Shown: one piece after another, positions 1 to 13,318 of the stretch
Numbering within the stretch: position 1 is the first letter of the stretch
Layout: each line of letters starts with the position of its first letter
From: Clusia tigrina
Taxonomy: Eukaryota > Arthropoda > Insecta > Diptera > Clusiidae
Assembly: GCA_920105625.2 (NCBI GenBank)
Contig: OV050030.1
Span: 177,521,315-177,585,314 of the forward strand
Length of the DNA stretch: 64,000 nucleotides
Reading direction: 5' to 3'
The notes under the pieces: generated by a model
Seen by the model: only the letters and a program-made list of their open reading frames with translations
Told to the model about the DNA's origin: nothing
Databases searched by the model: none
Translations under genes and position numbers: made by a program

Positions 1-2
1 AG

Positions 3-1548
3 CCAACAAACCAACAGAGGACCCTTCAAAAAATTCTGGAGCGGATAATCTGTGACAGGATTGATGAGGCCATTGCAAAATCTGGAGGGCTCTCAAAACT
101 GCAATATGGTTTCCGGAAGGCGAGATCTACCGTGGACGCCATCAACGAACTTGTCCAGACGGCTAAAACAGCGATCCAGGGGAAACGATGGACGGGTGGA
201 ACCAAGAGATATTGCCTTGTGGTCACCCTAGATGTCAAAAACGCTTTCAATTCAGCTAGCTGGGAGCGCATAGCCAGACCGTTAGCAGAGTTTGGGTTAC
301 CCATCTACGTGAGGCGAATGATTGCCAGCTACTTCAGCGATAGGATCCTGCTCTACCAGTCCAAAAAAGGTGTGGAGTCGCACAAGATTATCGAAGGAGT
401 TCCCCAGGGATCGGTGCTTCGACCGATTCTCTGGAATGCTATGTACGACGGCATCCTCCGCGTATAGGTCCCTGATGGTGTCAAAATTATCGGATACGCG
501 GACGACAAAGCATTGGGAATCACAGCTAAATATTTGGAGGAAGTGGTAGCAGAGGCCAACCGAACTGTGGCTACCGTCGGAAGATGGCTTGCAAACGTTG
601 GTCTTAGCTTGGCTGACCGAGGCAATCCTGGTTTCGAGCCGCAGAGTGTTGGAGGTAGTGGAAATAAGAGTTGGTAGATGTGCCATAACCACGATTCCAC
701 ACCTCAAGTACCTAGGAGTGTGGATAGACGCACGGCTTACCTTCAAAGGACATCTGCGGCGCGTGGGAGATAAGGCAGCAAACACATGTTCTCTCCTATG
801 TAGAATAATGCCCAACGTGGGAGGACGCAGACAGCGGAAAAGGCGACTCATCGCCGGGGTTGTCAGATCCATTATTCTCTATGGGACGCCAGTATGGGCC
901 GAAAACACGGATGTTAAGGCTTACGTCCGCACCATTGAGGCAGCATACAGGAGAAGTGCACTACGAGTGATCTGCGCATACCGCACCATATCCACAGATG
1001 CCACCTTGGTAATAGCCGGCATGATTCCCGTGAACCTGCTAGCGAAAGAAGCGATGAACCTCTACCACGCCAAAGGGACACACGCTACAAATGTAGAAGA
1101 GCTCTTGGAAATTGGAAAGTGGAAGACCCCACAAGAGTGGCAAGCCCAGTGGGATACTTCTACAAATGGCCGCTGGACAAGAAGGCTGATCTCCAACATT
1201 CAGCAATGGGTACGCAGGTCGCATGGTGAGGTGAATTACTATGTCACACAATTGCTGACAGGCCATGGAGGTTTTCGGGCATACCTGCACAGATTCCACT
1301 TGGAGGAATCCCCCTACTGTGCAAACTGTGGAGGTACAAAGATAGAATATCACAAACATGTCTTCTTCTATTGCCAACGTTATGAAAGTGCTAGAGTGGC
1401 ACTACAAGGAATATGTGGAGAGCCCGTGGTGCCCGACAACATAGTGCAGCATATGCTCGAGAGCCCGGAGAAATGGGCTGCGGTGTGTGACGCCACCGCC
1501 GCCATTATGAAAGATCTCCGCCAACAGGAGTGGCGCAATGGAAAATAG
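3..1548 (+). pseudogene. R1-type non-LTR retrotransposon ORF2, 3' part (reverse transcriptase)
   Basis: This is the reverse transcriptase and C-terminal part of a non-LTR element, an enzyme that copies its RNA at a nicked chromosomal target. The frame is open from base 3 and shows LQYGFRKARSTVDAI, then LDVKNAFNSASW (about 228-263, with a catalytic Asp), GVPQGSVL, and YADD at 495-506. Beyond the RT there is a thumb-like HLKYLGVW and a C-terminal zinc knuckle of the form C-x2-C-x7-H-x-H-x4-C (about 1316-1373), usual for the R1/LOA groups. The copy is dead: a TAG at 465-467 precedes the YADD in frame, and a frameshift near 605-620 moves the reading into the frame that ends at 1548. The endonuclease and ORF1 would lie left of the window. 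Clade assignment (R1 rather than LOA) is from overall similarity and is tentative. Confidence 0.85.
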
Positions 1549-3584
1549 CTAGGAGGGGTCTGCTGACCATACATTGAGTCCCCAGATATAAATTTACTAA
1601 ATTTTTTATTTCAATCATTATTAACTTACCAAATTATACTCAACACCGACTTCAATGTATACCAATTGAAGTGCGCCACACGATAAACCCCATAAATTCA
1701 TCATAATCACGTAGTTTTGACTTCACTAAAATTATTTTTCATTTGAACCTAGATTCACTTGAAGGCAATAAGGTTGATTTTCTAAACTAAAATGCATAAT
1801 AGTATACCAATAAATTTTCAGTTTTATTATTGACTAAAACAAACATTACTCAACATAGAAAGACAACTGTGGCGTAATGCCGTAGAGAAAAGAAAATTAC
1901 TCCAATTACGTAAGTATAAAAATTATACTTAATTAATTGTTCAACTACTGAACGTGAATACAGATCATTTATACAAATAAGTATTTCCGTTTATTTTACT
2001 AATGCTTTTCGTTGAACCCATTGTGAATAAGGTGACCGATTTGGCGAAATTATTCTCCATCTTTTCTCCCTATCAAACAAATTTTTCAAAAACAAAGAAT
2101 GATTATACCACTACTAATGTGTCTCCATTTTTAGCATAATTTTCAGTTTCTTTATTTTGCTTTTCCATGCTAAATATTAATTAAACATTTTTGCGCAAAT
2201 CGTAGTTTTGGAACTACACAATCTTTGATGCAACAACCCGTGTTGTATGCACCTCTTGAAGTATTCTTGCCTAATACTAAGCTTACTCTGTTAAATATTT
2301 AAATCATTGCTAAAACAAAATAAATGTCCCTACTGACACACACACACATTCCCCTACCAAAAAAATTTCCTCACAGCTAAGACTACGTACATATACTGTC
2401 CGATCATACTGACGGTTTATGTTTGCCCATACAAAGCTGCGTGCAACAGCGCAATCGCGCTTGTACGTTGAAACTTCTTTGCCCAGCGCTACGGCGCCTT
2501 CAGGGTCGCAGAAGTATCTACTTATATTACGTTACAATAATTGAATACTTACAGTTTTTCGATCGCTCCCTTCATTATTCCGTTTCGTTGCACGTTTATT
2601 TTTCCTGCTTCAGGATGTCTTTCTACTAATTCTGGCTTTCCTCCGAGTTGACTCCTATATGCTCCTGGGACGGTAGGTTCTTACCGACTTCGCCATTTAT
2701 GTTGGGGGCTGCATGTGTCTGTGCTCGCCTAGTTTTTACACACTGCGGGACATTTACTGGGCGCTTGTTAGAGGCCTGAGTCCACTCTGGTTCTAACCGC
2801 GCGAGTTGAAACGCGATCAAGTTTATTTGTTAGAAAAAGCTCTGATTTTTGGCAAAACACCTGCTTATAGACTTTTTGCATTTATTATTGTTCTACTTTA
2901 TTATTTCTAATTGTCCTACTCTTTGGTTTGCACATTGTGCAATTGTTTGCCAATGCATTCATCGAGTGGCACACTTTTGGGAAAGTGCTGACCAGTCAGT
3001 AGTGAAAGTTTATTGCAGTTCAATTGTCAGATGCGCGTATCTAAGAGCATATAATCGACTTTTACTTAGTGGTACCATTTTCATTACATTATACGTGTTC
3101 CTTAGGGATATGCACGTTTATTATTTTATTAATAATAAAATCTAATAGCTACTTGGGTTTTAGCGGACGTTGTGAGTTTGACTCTTAACAATTTGGTTGA
3201 GAGCGACTTCCCATTGGTTCATTAAGCTTAACAGCCGAGCGCCCATGCACGAGTGTTTCGCTAGAGTTCTTCGGCTCACATTGTGGGGGAGTGCGTAACA
3301 AGAGTATTTACGTAGAGAGTTTCCATATCTCTATTTGGCAAAAGATGGGGATCGAAATTCATGGCAATAAAAAATATTATTTATTTCTTTATCCCAAAAA
3401 AATCACTATCGAATTGCACAGCAAGACTTCATGGCTGCACAGCAGAACACCAAAGGTGATTTTTGCTGAATATTATGCACAGAATTGTAGAAATATTCAG
3501 TGTTTCACCAAATTTTAGTTTATTCAGAATTCAACCAGCAAACATTTTGACCCGCTAATATACCTCAAAATCAACGAGGCTAAT
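1549..3584. other. no gene seen; 3' UTR of the R1-type element and AT-rich DNA
   Basis: The first part is presumably the 3' UTR of the R1-type element; I could not find its end or a poly(A) tail. A GC-richer block at about 2400-2830 contains a 64-codon minus-strand frame (2626-2820) rich in Gln, Asn and Pro without a recognisable domain. The rest is AT-rich with only short frames. A (CA)n-like run is at 2336-2347. Confidence 0.5.
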
Positions 3585-3686
3585 ATGAGTCAATTCGGCG
3601 CAATGGTTTGCGTTTTGGTCTAAAATTGTTATGGCTGAGGGTTCGAATCCAGCGAAAGGTATATGCTATATCTAATATTTTTTAAA
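3585..3686 (+). other. tRNA-like Pol III unit (tRNA pseudogene or SINE head)
   Basis: A perfect B box, GGTTCGAATCC, is at 3640-3650. An A-box-like CGGCGCAATGG is at 3596-3606, at roughly the spacing found in tRNA genes. A run of six T at about 3680-3685 could end Pol III transcription. The acceptor and T stems do not pair well enough for a functional tRNA and I cannot place an anticodon with confidence, so a tRNA-derived relic is more likely than a working gene. Confidence 0.4.
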
Positions 3687-6600
3687 ATTATAATCATTTT
3701 TATAAATAATAATAAAAGTCTATTACTATTTTCCAGTTTTATATCATTTTACAGGACCAAAACTATACCAAAACTTTTTCATATCTGTTATGGAAGACGA
3801 TTTGAAGCGGTAGAGTATTATGAAATTCAATCTTGACAAATCATATACATACATATATACAATGTATATTATACATATGCACATATTTGTGTTTCGATCA
3901 TTTTAGCAGGTAGCGAATTGTGTCATAAAAAGCATGAAATGAAAAAGCATCTTCATGTCTCATATTGGAGGTTTTATTTTATGTACGGTGTTACGGCAAA
4001 GTTAAATACAAATGTATACAGAATTCAATTTGTCATGAAATTTTGGATATTTCATTATTTTCAAAATAGACAAATATCTGCAATATTTAGTTTTTCGATT
4101 TATATTTCATATTTTCGCGAGTGTATCCATTTTGTGAGTGTATCCAAAGAAAGAATAATTAGACACAATGGTCCAAATTTGCTAAAATTGATCATATTCG
4201 TTTAATATTCATATGTTCGTCTTTTGCCTAATCCATTAGTTATCTAAAATATTTTTAGATTAAGTGTACAGTCAACAATATCTCGTATGTATGTATGTAT
4301 GAACACCGATTTTCCGCATTTTCATAGAATACGATTTTAAGTTGAAAGTAAATTTTATGGACTTCAATTTCTAGCAATATATGCATATGCTCTTGTTATA
4401 TAATTGATTTACAAAGTTTTGTAATACCGTACAAAGAGTTATTTCCTATGGAAATATTTAGACCAACGCATAATAAACTTTTTCATAATCGAAAATGATA
4501 ATAATCAGAAATTTTTAAAAAATGATTTCAAGTTTTTAAAAATCAAGGAAATTGATCTTTATATTAGGATTAATAAAGTTTAGTAAAACATATTTTAATA
4601 AATTGTGCGTCTTTTTTCCCATTACAATTGTCATTTTCTTAAAAAAATTTCTACATGATATGTACAGGCCTTACTCAAGTCGACTTGCTTGCAAGTTTTT
4701 TACTAAAAGCCATTTGAAATACTACAACCGGCGTTCAATATATCACTCGTCTTGACGTGGAGACTTGGGTTATGGAAACTAATAAAAAAGTGTAAAAAAT
4801 CCTAACTGCTTCATGCTTCTTTGTGTGTGTGAACTTGTCTTTGGATGTGTATGCACTTATGTAGGAAATACTTTGCATCAATTAATCTCAATCAAAAAGT
4901 GGGCGATATATATTAACTGCCACACCCACTATTAACAAATATTCATAGCTTAAGATCTGGTAGAGATTTATGAACGAATTTTTCACGGAGAGGAACATGT
5001 GGACATTATAAAGCTATTTGCAACAAATAGAGTTCATCAGGGAAAAGACACCCCCACTTTTGATATAAGGAACTTTCGGGTCTAAAACTAAAATTAGCCT
5101 ACCTATACTCGTATTGTTGCCATCGGAATAAAAATTGGCAGATATACATATATAACTTATATTTAGCTCTGTTGAACTGTCGAGCCTTTTCGTACAGCAG
5201 ATAATTGTTTTATATAATAATGACAGTTATTGGTAATTTATTCAAAGAAACTGATTTATTTGCCACACAGGGCCTTTACGTTTTCGTTAAAAATTTGCCA
5301 AATTGAGTGACGCAGTTAAATTTTCTTGCCGCGCAGGGCTTTTACTGAAAAAATTTGCAAACGCTTTAATAACGAAAAAACTGATGCAGTTGCGAATTAT
5401 TGTTCGCGCATAGCCGTTACGATTTAGTTTTATGACCGCAACGAGAGAAAAATGAGAGTACTACAAGTGAGAAACTTACGAATGAGAAAGTTGCACAAGG
5501 ACGAGACTCACCAATATTAAATTAAGTTGTGTTAAGTTGTAATCGGTAGCGCAGGCTGCATAACCAAATAGACTCTTTAAAAAATTAATTGATGAAACCG
5601 GGAAAATAATAACTCAAGAAATGTTGCCGACCCCTGGCCTAGTATGTTGAACTAGAACATCCTAGCATATCTCCCACAATTCGAAAGAGGTTTCGAGAAC
5701 AATCTAGAGCGACCAATATATGCCCACATCAGAGAAAGGAAACGCACACTGCCACGCCCACAAATAACCAAAAATCATAACTAGGTTCCTATTAAATATT
5801 TATCAACTAAATTTCACAGGAAGATTGTGGGTACTAACATTAAACACCGCACAAAAATGGGCGTGTTATTTTTACAGCCACGCACACTATTAACATATTA
5901 TTAGAACTTACGACCTATACAATATTTTTATATTAGTACGTATATTGACACTACAAAGCCTTACACAAGAAATGCGGTCGATATAATCAATTCAAGGTAC
6001 CCTACCGAAAATTACGGTAGGTATGCTCATAATGATGATTTATGAAGAAAACATCCTCATTGTTGAATTCGCACGGGCAAGGAAAGGGAAACGGTATTTC
6101 GAAGTCAGTTAGACCGACTTCAGACTCGATTCTGCACTCGATTTATATATTATAATAAAATTATTTTACTTACATTCATTTAACTTAATTTTTATTTTGT
6201 AAATAATATATTATTATAAAATAAATAGCAAACATTTTAATACATCTCCAAAATTCTTCCTTTTCCTACCATAGCAATAAAATCCAATCTAACAATTTGC
6301 TTAATATAGTATATACGGAAATAAAATAACTTCCAAAAATTGCACATATTCATGGAAGAAGGAAATATTTGATTGGATTAGATTTTGTGAAATTTATGAG
6401 CTTCTTGAGACGAAATGCGGCAATCAAAAGCATCACAACTATTGAAATCGCACAAATAATAACACTATTTCATGACGTGAATGTGAGTTAAGAATCACCG
6501 TTATGACTAGTTTAGAAAATATAGATTTCATTGCTGCAGTTTTCTGCTATAGCCAATGACAATATACAATAATACTCTTTGCTATAGCAGCAGTAAATAA

Positions 6601-6879
6601 ATGTGATTCAGCAAAATTATTTAATACAGGATAATTTATGTTAAAATAGTAAAATATTCTTATTATTTTTTATAAGAATAATTATTAGTTTGTTTTTAAA
6701 AAAGAAGATAAACAATTAAGAAATTATAAAAAAATACATTTCTCAGCGGGATTGAAACCGGCATTATAAAATTGATAAACCAACGCTTTTCCCCTTGATC
6801 TAGTGATGCTTGCAAATATCTCAGCAATTTTGCGACATTTTAGGACGTCAAACTATTTGCTAGGCGTCATTATATCGAT
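3687..6879. other. no gene seen; AT-rich DNA with diverged short repeats
   Basis: Only short, unrelated frames occur. Small tracts include TACATA and GTAT microsatellites (about 3845-3885 and 4284-4300). Two diverged direct copies of a block with the pattern GTGGGCG...GCCACACCCACTATTAACA are visible at about 4893-4942 and 5853-5905, suggestive of an old DNA transposon or Helitron-type repeat. Another local duplication carries GCCACACAGGGC / GCCGCGCAGGGC (about 5260 and 5328). No identification is possible from sequence reading alone. Confidence 0.4.
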
Positions 6880-7130
6880 CAGCAGAACGTTTATTGAATT
6901 CTGTGCCTTTTCCGAACATCGGCCACGAAGCAGTTTCATATATGTAAATATTGAAATTGAAATGATAATAGTAATTTATATGTTAAAATATATATTGTAA
7001 ATCGCAAAAAATATTTGTACAAAAAAATACACTTTAATAATTTACAATTTTTTAGAAATTTAAAGAAATTTTTTGTTTTAAAAACTGTTAAAATGGCGCT
7101 GGTATAATCATTTGTAGAAGAAAAATGTAT
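6880..7130 (+). repeat. inverted repeat arm A, left copy
   Basis: The segment beginning CAGCAGAACGTTTATTGAAT and running to about 7130 is found again as its reverse complement at 20606-20879. Landmarks such as the CATCGGCCACGAA block and the CGCAAAAAATATTTGTACAAAAAA block are shared with scattered mismatches and small gaps. Together with arm B (8461-8655 versus 20350-20590) it brackets the gypsy/BEL nest in opposite orientations. Whether this is part of a long LTR or flanking DNA is unresolved. Confidence 0.75.
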
Positions 7131-7268
7131 AAATATATATATATATATATATAAAAATACACTTTAATAATTTACAATTTTTTAGAAATTTAAAGAAATT
7201 TTTTGTTTTAAAAACTGTTAAAATGGCGCTGGTATAATCATTTGTAGAAGAAAAATGTATAAATATAT

Positions 7269-7282
<14 letters not shown>
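7023..7282. repeat. 130-bp tandem duplication
   Basis: Two essentially identical 130-bp units (about 7023-7152 and 7153-7282) carry the inner part of arm A, from AATACACTTTAATAATTTAC through GGCGCTGGTATAATC to the first bases of a (TA)n tract. The inverted copy at 20.6-20.9 kb has only one unit, so the duplication arose on this side. Confidence 0.85.
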
Positions 7283-8451
<1,169 letters not shown>

Positions 8452-8460
8452 ATATATATT

Positions 8461-8655
8461 AAATCGACTCCAACCTGCTGCTCTAAAAATAAAGAAACGA
8501 CATTTACAGTCTATTCTTGGGATTCAGCTCTCCTGTCCCGCATGTTTCAATCATCATAGACAGTCATGTATGTTCTCCCTCTGTACCGCATGAAACGGTT
8601 TCAGTTTTGACAGCAGAGTGCGGTGAACAGCCCAACTAAAGAACTTTACGACAGT
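8461..8655 (-). repeat. LTR-like arm B, left copy, inverted relative to the right copy
   Basis: This block (GACTCCAAC, CTCTAAAAATAAAGAAACGAC, CAGCAGAGTGCGG, CAGCCCAACTAAAGAAC) is the reverse complement of 20350-20590. The right copy begins TGTAAATAAAC right after the purine tract AAGGGGTGGAGA, as a 3' LTR does after its polypurine tract. The left copy therefore reads as an LTR in the wrong orientation for the gag that follows it at 8709. The simplest reading is an inversion, or an older independent LTR. Confidence 0.7.
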
Positions 8656-8708
8656 CTTAGTCAACAAGGTGGAGAATTGGACAGGTTAACAAGTTTACTG
8701 TAAAGGCA

Positions 8709-9669
8709 TTGGATGATGAAAAAACGAATGTGAATTGCATAGCCTCAATCTCCACTGAAGATGGGAAAAGGTATAAGGTACCAAAAGAATTACAACCTGT
8801 AGCACAACATGCAAGTATTAATGGTTCTGCAGTTCATGCAAATATTAAAAATACATTAAAAATAGAGACTAAACGAGAAGTGTTTGGATTAAGGTGACTG
8901 AAGAGATGAAAGCAGCTTACTGGGATAATGATGGAAATATGGTGTTTGGAGGTGTATACCCAGAAGAGATTACTTTGGAAAACCAAAATGAAAATAATGT
9001 AAGTATGTCAGCAATCTCTATAGCAGACCAAATGGCAAAGGCTTTTGAGATGATAATGAACAATAAAAAAAGTAATGAACGACCAATTCTAAGAGAATTA
9101 TCAGAAAAAGTTGTGATTGAAAAATTTAGTGGAAAAGGTAATGCTCATGAGTGGTTAAAGGTTTTTGAAAAAAATTTGAAATTAGAGATTAAAGGAAATG
9201 TGGAAAAAATTTAAATTTTAAAAGTTTTTCTGGAAGGATCCTGCTAAGACTGGTACAGTGCTATGATGATAAAATATACTTTAAATTGTAAATAGGATGA
9301 CTGGAAAGAAAATTTTTCCACTACATTTGCTAACAAAGGCTGGTCAAGTAGTAAATATGCTTTATCATTCAGGTACAACACTAGTTCTCTATTAGAATAT
9401 TTGCACTAAAGAAAGAAAAACTTATGCTTGAAGTTAGAAGCTCACTAGATCCAGGAACATTGATTGACATAATTGCAGCTGGTTTACCAGATTATATTTC
9501 TGACATAATAAATAGAGATGAAATATTGGAAACAAAAGATTTATTCAATGATATTGGAAGGCTAGAACATTTGGCAAATAGAAATGTAATGGAAATAAAA
9601 ATAATACAAAGTCTGACTGTAAAGAAAAGGTTGAAGATAAGAGACCATGCGCTGTTCGTGATGGACTAA
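8709..9669 (+). pseudogene. Ty3/gypsy gag, fragmented
   Basis: Three open pieces (8709-8897, 8894-9214 and 9424-9669) together look like a Ty3 gag. Recognisable text is EKFSGKGNAHEWLKVFEKN in the second piece, the usual capsid-start motif, and LDPGTLIDIIAAGLPDYI in the third, typical of the capsid end in this lineage. The first piece has no clear domain. At least two frame changes separate the pieces. No zinc knuckle is visible. Confidence 0.7.
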
Positions 9670-9819
9670 ATAAATAAAATTGCTATCACCCTGAATGGGT
9701 GTGCTCGTTTAGAACATATAAAAGTCATAAAGAAAAAAAACTCAAATGAAAGTGTTAATAATTCAGTGATTGAAGCCGAATTAAATAGCACCGATCAAAA
9801 AAACGATTCATTAACCATT

Positions 9820-12520
9820 AATCAAACTATTATTAGATACTAAAATAGAAGTATTTGGAATATATGATTTAGGATCTAATGTTTCCTTAATAAACTCAAG
9901 ATTATTGGAGTTATGAAACAGATGAGAAAAACTTTCAATATGAATGTTTAATTGCACTAGATATGGTGAAGATATTCAGATTAACTCAAGATGAAAACTT
10001 AAAAGTATTTCAGAAAGATATTTTATATAAGAGAAAAATAAGATTTTTGTGATAAAAATAATAAAGAAATAGTGGAAATTTCCAGCAGTAAAAAAACAAT
10101 TGCTGCGTTGACAGATATGAAAACTAAAGGTAACACATACGGAAAATATGTAATAGACTTTAACGAGTATGTAGAAGAAAAGAATTTTGAAATAAGAATA
10201 AATCATTTAGATCAATCAGAAACCGGAGACAAAAAAACTAATTGATAAATGCAAATCAATTTTTGCAAAAGATAAGTATGATATTGGCACAGTTAAGGAA
10301 TTTGATGCAAGAATAGCCCTATTAGTGGACAAATATTGTAGCAAGAGGCCTTACAGGTGCAGCATAGATGATAGAAAAGAGATTGAAGAGTAAATAGCAA
10401 TATTATTGGATAACAACCTTATAGAAGAATCATACAGTCCATTTGCTGCGCCAGTGACTTTAGCATATAAAACTGAAGACAATAGAAAATCCACACTATG
10501 TATAGGTTTCAGGGATCTAAATAAGATTGTAGTACCTCAAGCTCAGCCATTTCCACTGATTGAGGACCTGGTGATAAAAGCAAGAAATTCCACATTTTTT
10601 TCAACACTGGATTTTTGGTCAATACCTCTACGTATTGGAGATAGAAAAAAGACAGGTTCTGTTACACACAAAGGTCATTTCAAACGGACTGTCCTACCTT
10701 GTGGATTAAAAACCTCACCAGCAAAATTTCAAAGAATACTAAGCAACATATTAAGGAAATATAAACTTTGCAGATTTTGCAGTGAATTATATAGATGACA
10801 TCCCTATTTGTTTGCAAAGTCCTTTTTGGAACACTTTGACCATTTAACAAAATTGCTAAAAGCAATAAAAAAGAAGGCTTCAGGTTAAAATTAAAAAATG
10901 TACGTTTGCATTAGACATGGTAAACTACCTCGGCCATATAATTCAGAATAATTCAATCAGACCAGTAAAGGACAACTTAATTTCAATACGAAATTTTCCA
11001 CTATAAGACAATTTCTAGGAACAAAAAATGTTTATCAAGAGTACATACTGAATAGTGCAATAATTCTAGATCCAATCCATAATCTACTAAGGAAAAATCA
11101 GAAATTTATTTGGTCTGAAGAATGTCAAAAATCATTTGAAAAGATAAAAGATTTATTATGTTCACAAAAAGTTCTAGAAATTTTTCACCAAGAATTACCG
11201 ATAAATATTTACACAGATGCATCTTAGGAAGGAGTGGGTGCAATTTTGAAGCAGACACAAACTTCTCAAAAAAATGGAATGGAGCACAAAAAAAGAAAAA
11301 AAAAACAATTATTTATTTATATTGGCAATGTTGGCAATAGGTAAATCAATTACAGTTTATTCAGACCATAAACCACTCGAAAACATGAATTTTTAATCAA
11401 GAACTGATGAAGAGCTGGGTGATTTAACACTTTATCTATCTCAATATCATTTTAAAATAAAATATACCCTAGGAAAAAATAATTTGGGAGCAGACTGCCT
11501 AAGCAAAAACCCAGTATTGGACCCAGAAGAAAATAAAGAAGAAAAACTAAAAAAAGTGACTTTAATAAAAATAAAAAAAATCTGGAGAGACCAGGAAAAA
11601 ATTAAGAAGCACAAAACAAAAAAGACAATTTAATCGAGAAATCATAAGGTATATTTTAAAAAAGTTAATAAAAAGAAAAAAATTTTCTATCGGAAGAATT
11701 TAGTATTAAACATTGGCATTCAACAATTCCAAAAAAAAGTAGTCCACTATACACAGCGAAAAATGTGACAAAAAACATTAAGAACATTTGTATCAATTGT
11801 GCTAATTGGATAAAAAATAAATCTGGAGGACACGACAAAGTTGGCCTTATATCACATTTAGGTCCAGCCACAAAACCTTTCGAAATAATTTCTATAGATA
11901 ACATTGGAGGTTCAAGATCAACAAAGTAATATCTACATATTCGACCGTTTCACTAGATACGCATTTATTTTAACATAAAAAAACCCAGTGTGGAAACGAT
12001 TTTGTAAAACTTGTTAGTAATGTATCAGAAACAGAGGATATTGGTTTGTTACTTACTGACCAATACCCTGGAATAAACACGAAAGATCTCAAGAAGTTTT
12101 TAAATGAGAAATCAATAGTCTTTACAGCAGTAAACGCACCGTTCTCAAATGGATTAAATGAAAGGCTTAATCAAACTCTGGTAAACAAAATAAGATATAA
12201 AATAAATGACAAAAACAAACAAATAGCGGCTACAATAACAAGAGAATGTGTCAATAAAAACAATTGTACCGAACACTCAGTTACTGGTTTTGCCCCGAGA
12301 TATTTGTTGTAATCGGCACAGATGTAACGATTTTACCAAGTGAACTAAAATCCAAAGCATCGGAAGATAATTGGATAAGAAATAAAGAGATAGCATGAAA
12401 ATACGGAAAAATCTCATAATTATAATAAAAAATTATTTGATAAAAACCGAAAATATTTCGAATTCAACGTTGGAGATATGGTATATGTGGAAAATGGAAA
12501 CAAATTAAACAGGAAAAAAT
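9820..12520 (+). pseudogene. Ty3/gypsy pol (protease, RT, RNase H, integrase), fragmented
   Basis: The protease appears at about 9848-9910 as VFGIYDLGSNVSLINS, with DLG where DSG/DTG is expected. RT occupies 10406-10860 (SPFAAPVTLAY, LCIGFRDLNKIV, FFSTLDFWSIPLRI, GLKTSPAKFQRILSN). The YIDD catalytic box lies at about 10788-10799 but in a shifted frame. RNase H is marked by IYTDAS (about 11207-11225), followed at once by a stop. Integrase shows a zinc-finger Cys pair (CINCANW), an IDNIGG core Asp (about 11895-11913), and FSNGLNERLNQTLVNKIR (about 12142-12195) with the catalytic Glu. FNVGDMVYV near 12463-12492 marks the C-terminal domain. Many stops and frame changes make it inactive. Confidence 0.8.
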
Positions 12521-12690
12521 GGATGATCTAAAAATTTGAACATATGAAATTGTAGAAAAGATATCTAAATCGATATATAAAATAAACATAGGCCATAGAA
12601 AATCCAAGTCCAACATTTTGCATATCACAAAACTCTTTCCAGCAGTTACAGAAGAAGAATAATAATATTGTATCAAATGCAACCATGCGT

Positions 12691-13292
12691 GTGAGTTAGG
12701 CACATAGCGAAATAGGTTCAGCGAGTATTTCAAAGTTTAGTTCGTTTCTGACGATGGAGCTGTGCGAGAGAGCACAAGGAGCAGTGCGGTGGTGATGTGC
12801 AGTGCACAAATATATAAGTGCAATCTATGTGCAGGGAGCTGAGCCAGGAGAGCTGTGCAGAGCAGGGGATCTTAGAGCAGGAGCCTATACAGAGCCTATA
12901 CACATGAGCAAGTATGAACAGTACTACAGGTATTCGAGAGCAAAGTCACGTATAGATTATATACATACTTTGACATTATTTATGTTCACATTGCTGGACA
13001 TAAGCATTATACATTAATATATACATAAACGTACCTATTTACACATATGCAGGTCCGTTCATGCATATGAAAGCAAAAACGCGCTAGAGCTTGTGCATTT
13101 TCACTAATTGTATATACATATATAAATACATGTATCGCATACATGCCGATTTATTGTTGAGCTACAAATGTGCATAATTATAAGAGCAATAAAAAGTGGT
13201 TTTTCGTATGCTTTTCCACTTAAAACAATTGTGTTTATATTTAAGTCGGATTGCGGTAAGTATTGCCATAGTTTCATTGTCGATTCGATACA
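12691..13292 (+). repeat. BEL/Pao 5' LTR
   Basis: Begins TGTGAGTTAGGCACATAGCG and ends GATTCGATACA. It matches 19672-20279 along its whole length with few changes and small gaps. Similarity stops at the same CA on both copies, and a TGG follows, which supports the end at 13292. Confidence 0.85.
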
Positions 13293-13293
13293 T

Positions 13294-13318
13294 TGGTTCA
13301 TGTCGAGCCGGATCGTAC
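13294..13318 (+). promoter_or_regulatory. candidate primer binding site of the BEL element
   Basis: Directly after the 5' LTR the sequence runs TGGTTCATGTCGAGCCGGAT and on to CGTACC. It starts with TGG, the complement of a tRNA CCA end, and has a GCCGG-ATCG-ACC series resembling the complement of the T arm of a tRNA-Gly. The match is imperfect, so the primer tRNA is an inference. Confidence 0.45.

Larger units (their letters stand above)
8656..12690 (+). mobile_element. degenerate Ty3/gypsy element, 5' and central part
   Basis: Gag, protease, RT, RNase H and integrase segments of one Ty3/gypsy element follow each other in the proper order on the plus strand. The element is interrupted at 12691 by a BEL/Pao insertion and seems to resume at 20280, where a short AT-rich stretch, a purine tract (20338-20349) and an LTR-like block (20350 on) follow. 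The RT resembles the mdg3/blastopia lineage (FRDLNKIVVPQAQPFPLIED). Frameshifts and stops are frequent, so it is the oldest layer here. Confidence 0.8.

Noticed and set aside
297..872. 191-codon frame on the minus strand
   Set aside because: It is antisense to the RT of the R1-type element, whose motifs are clear on the plus strand.
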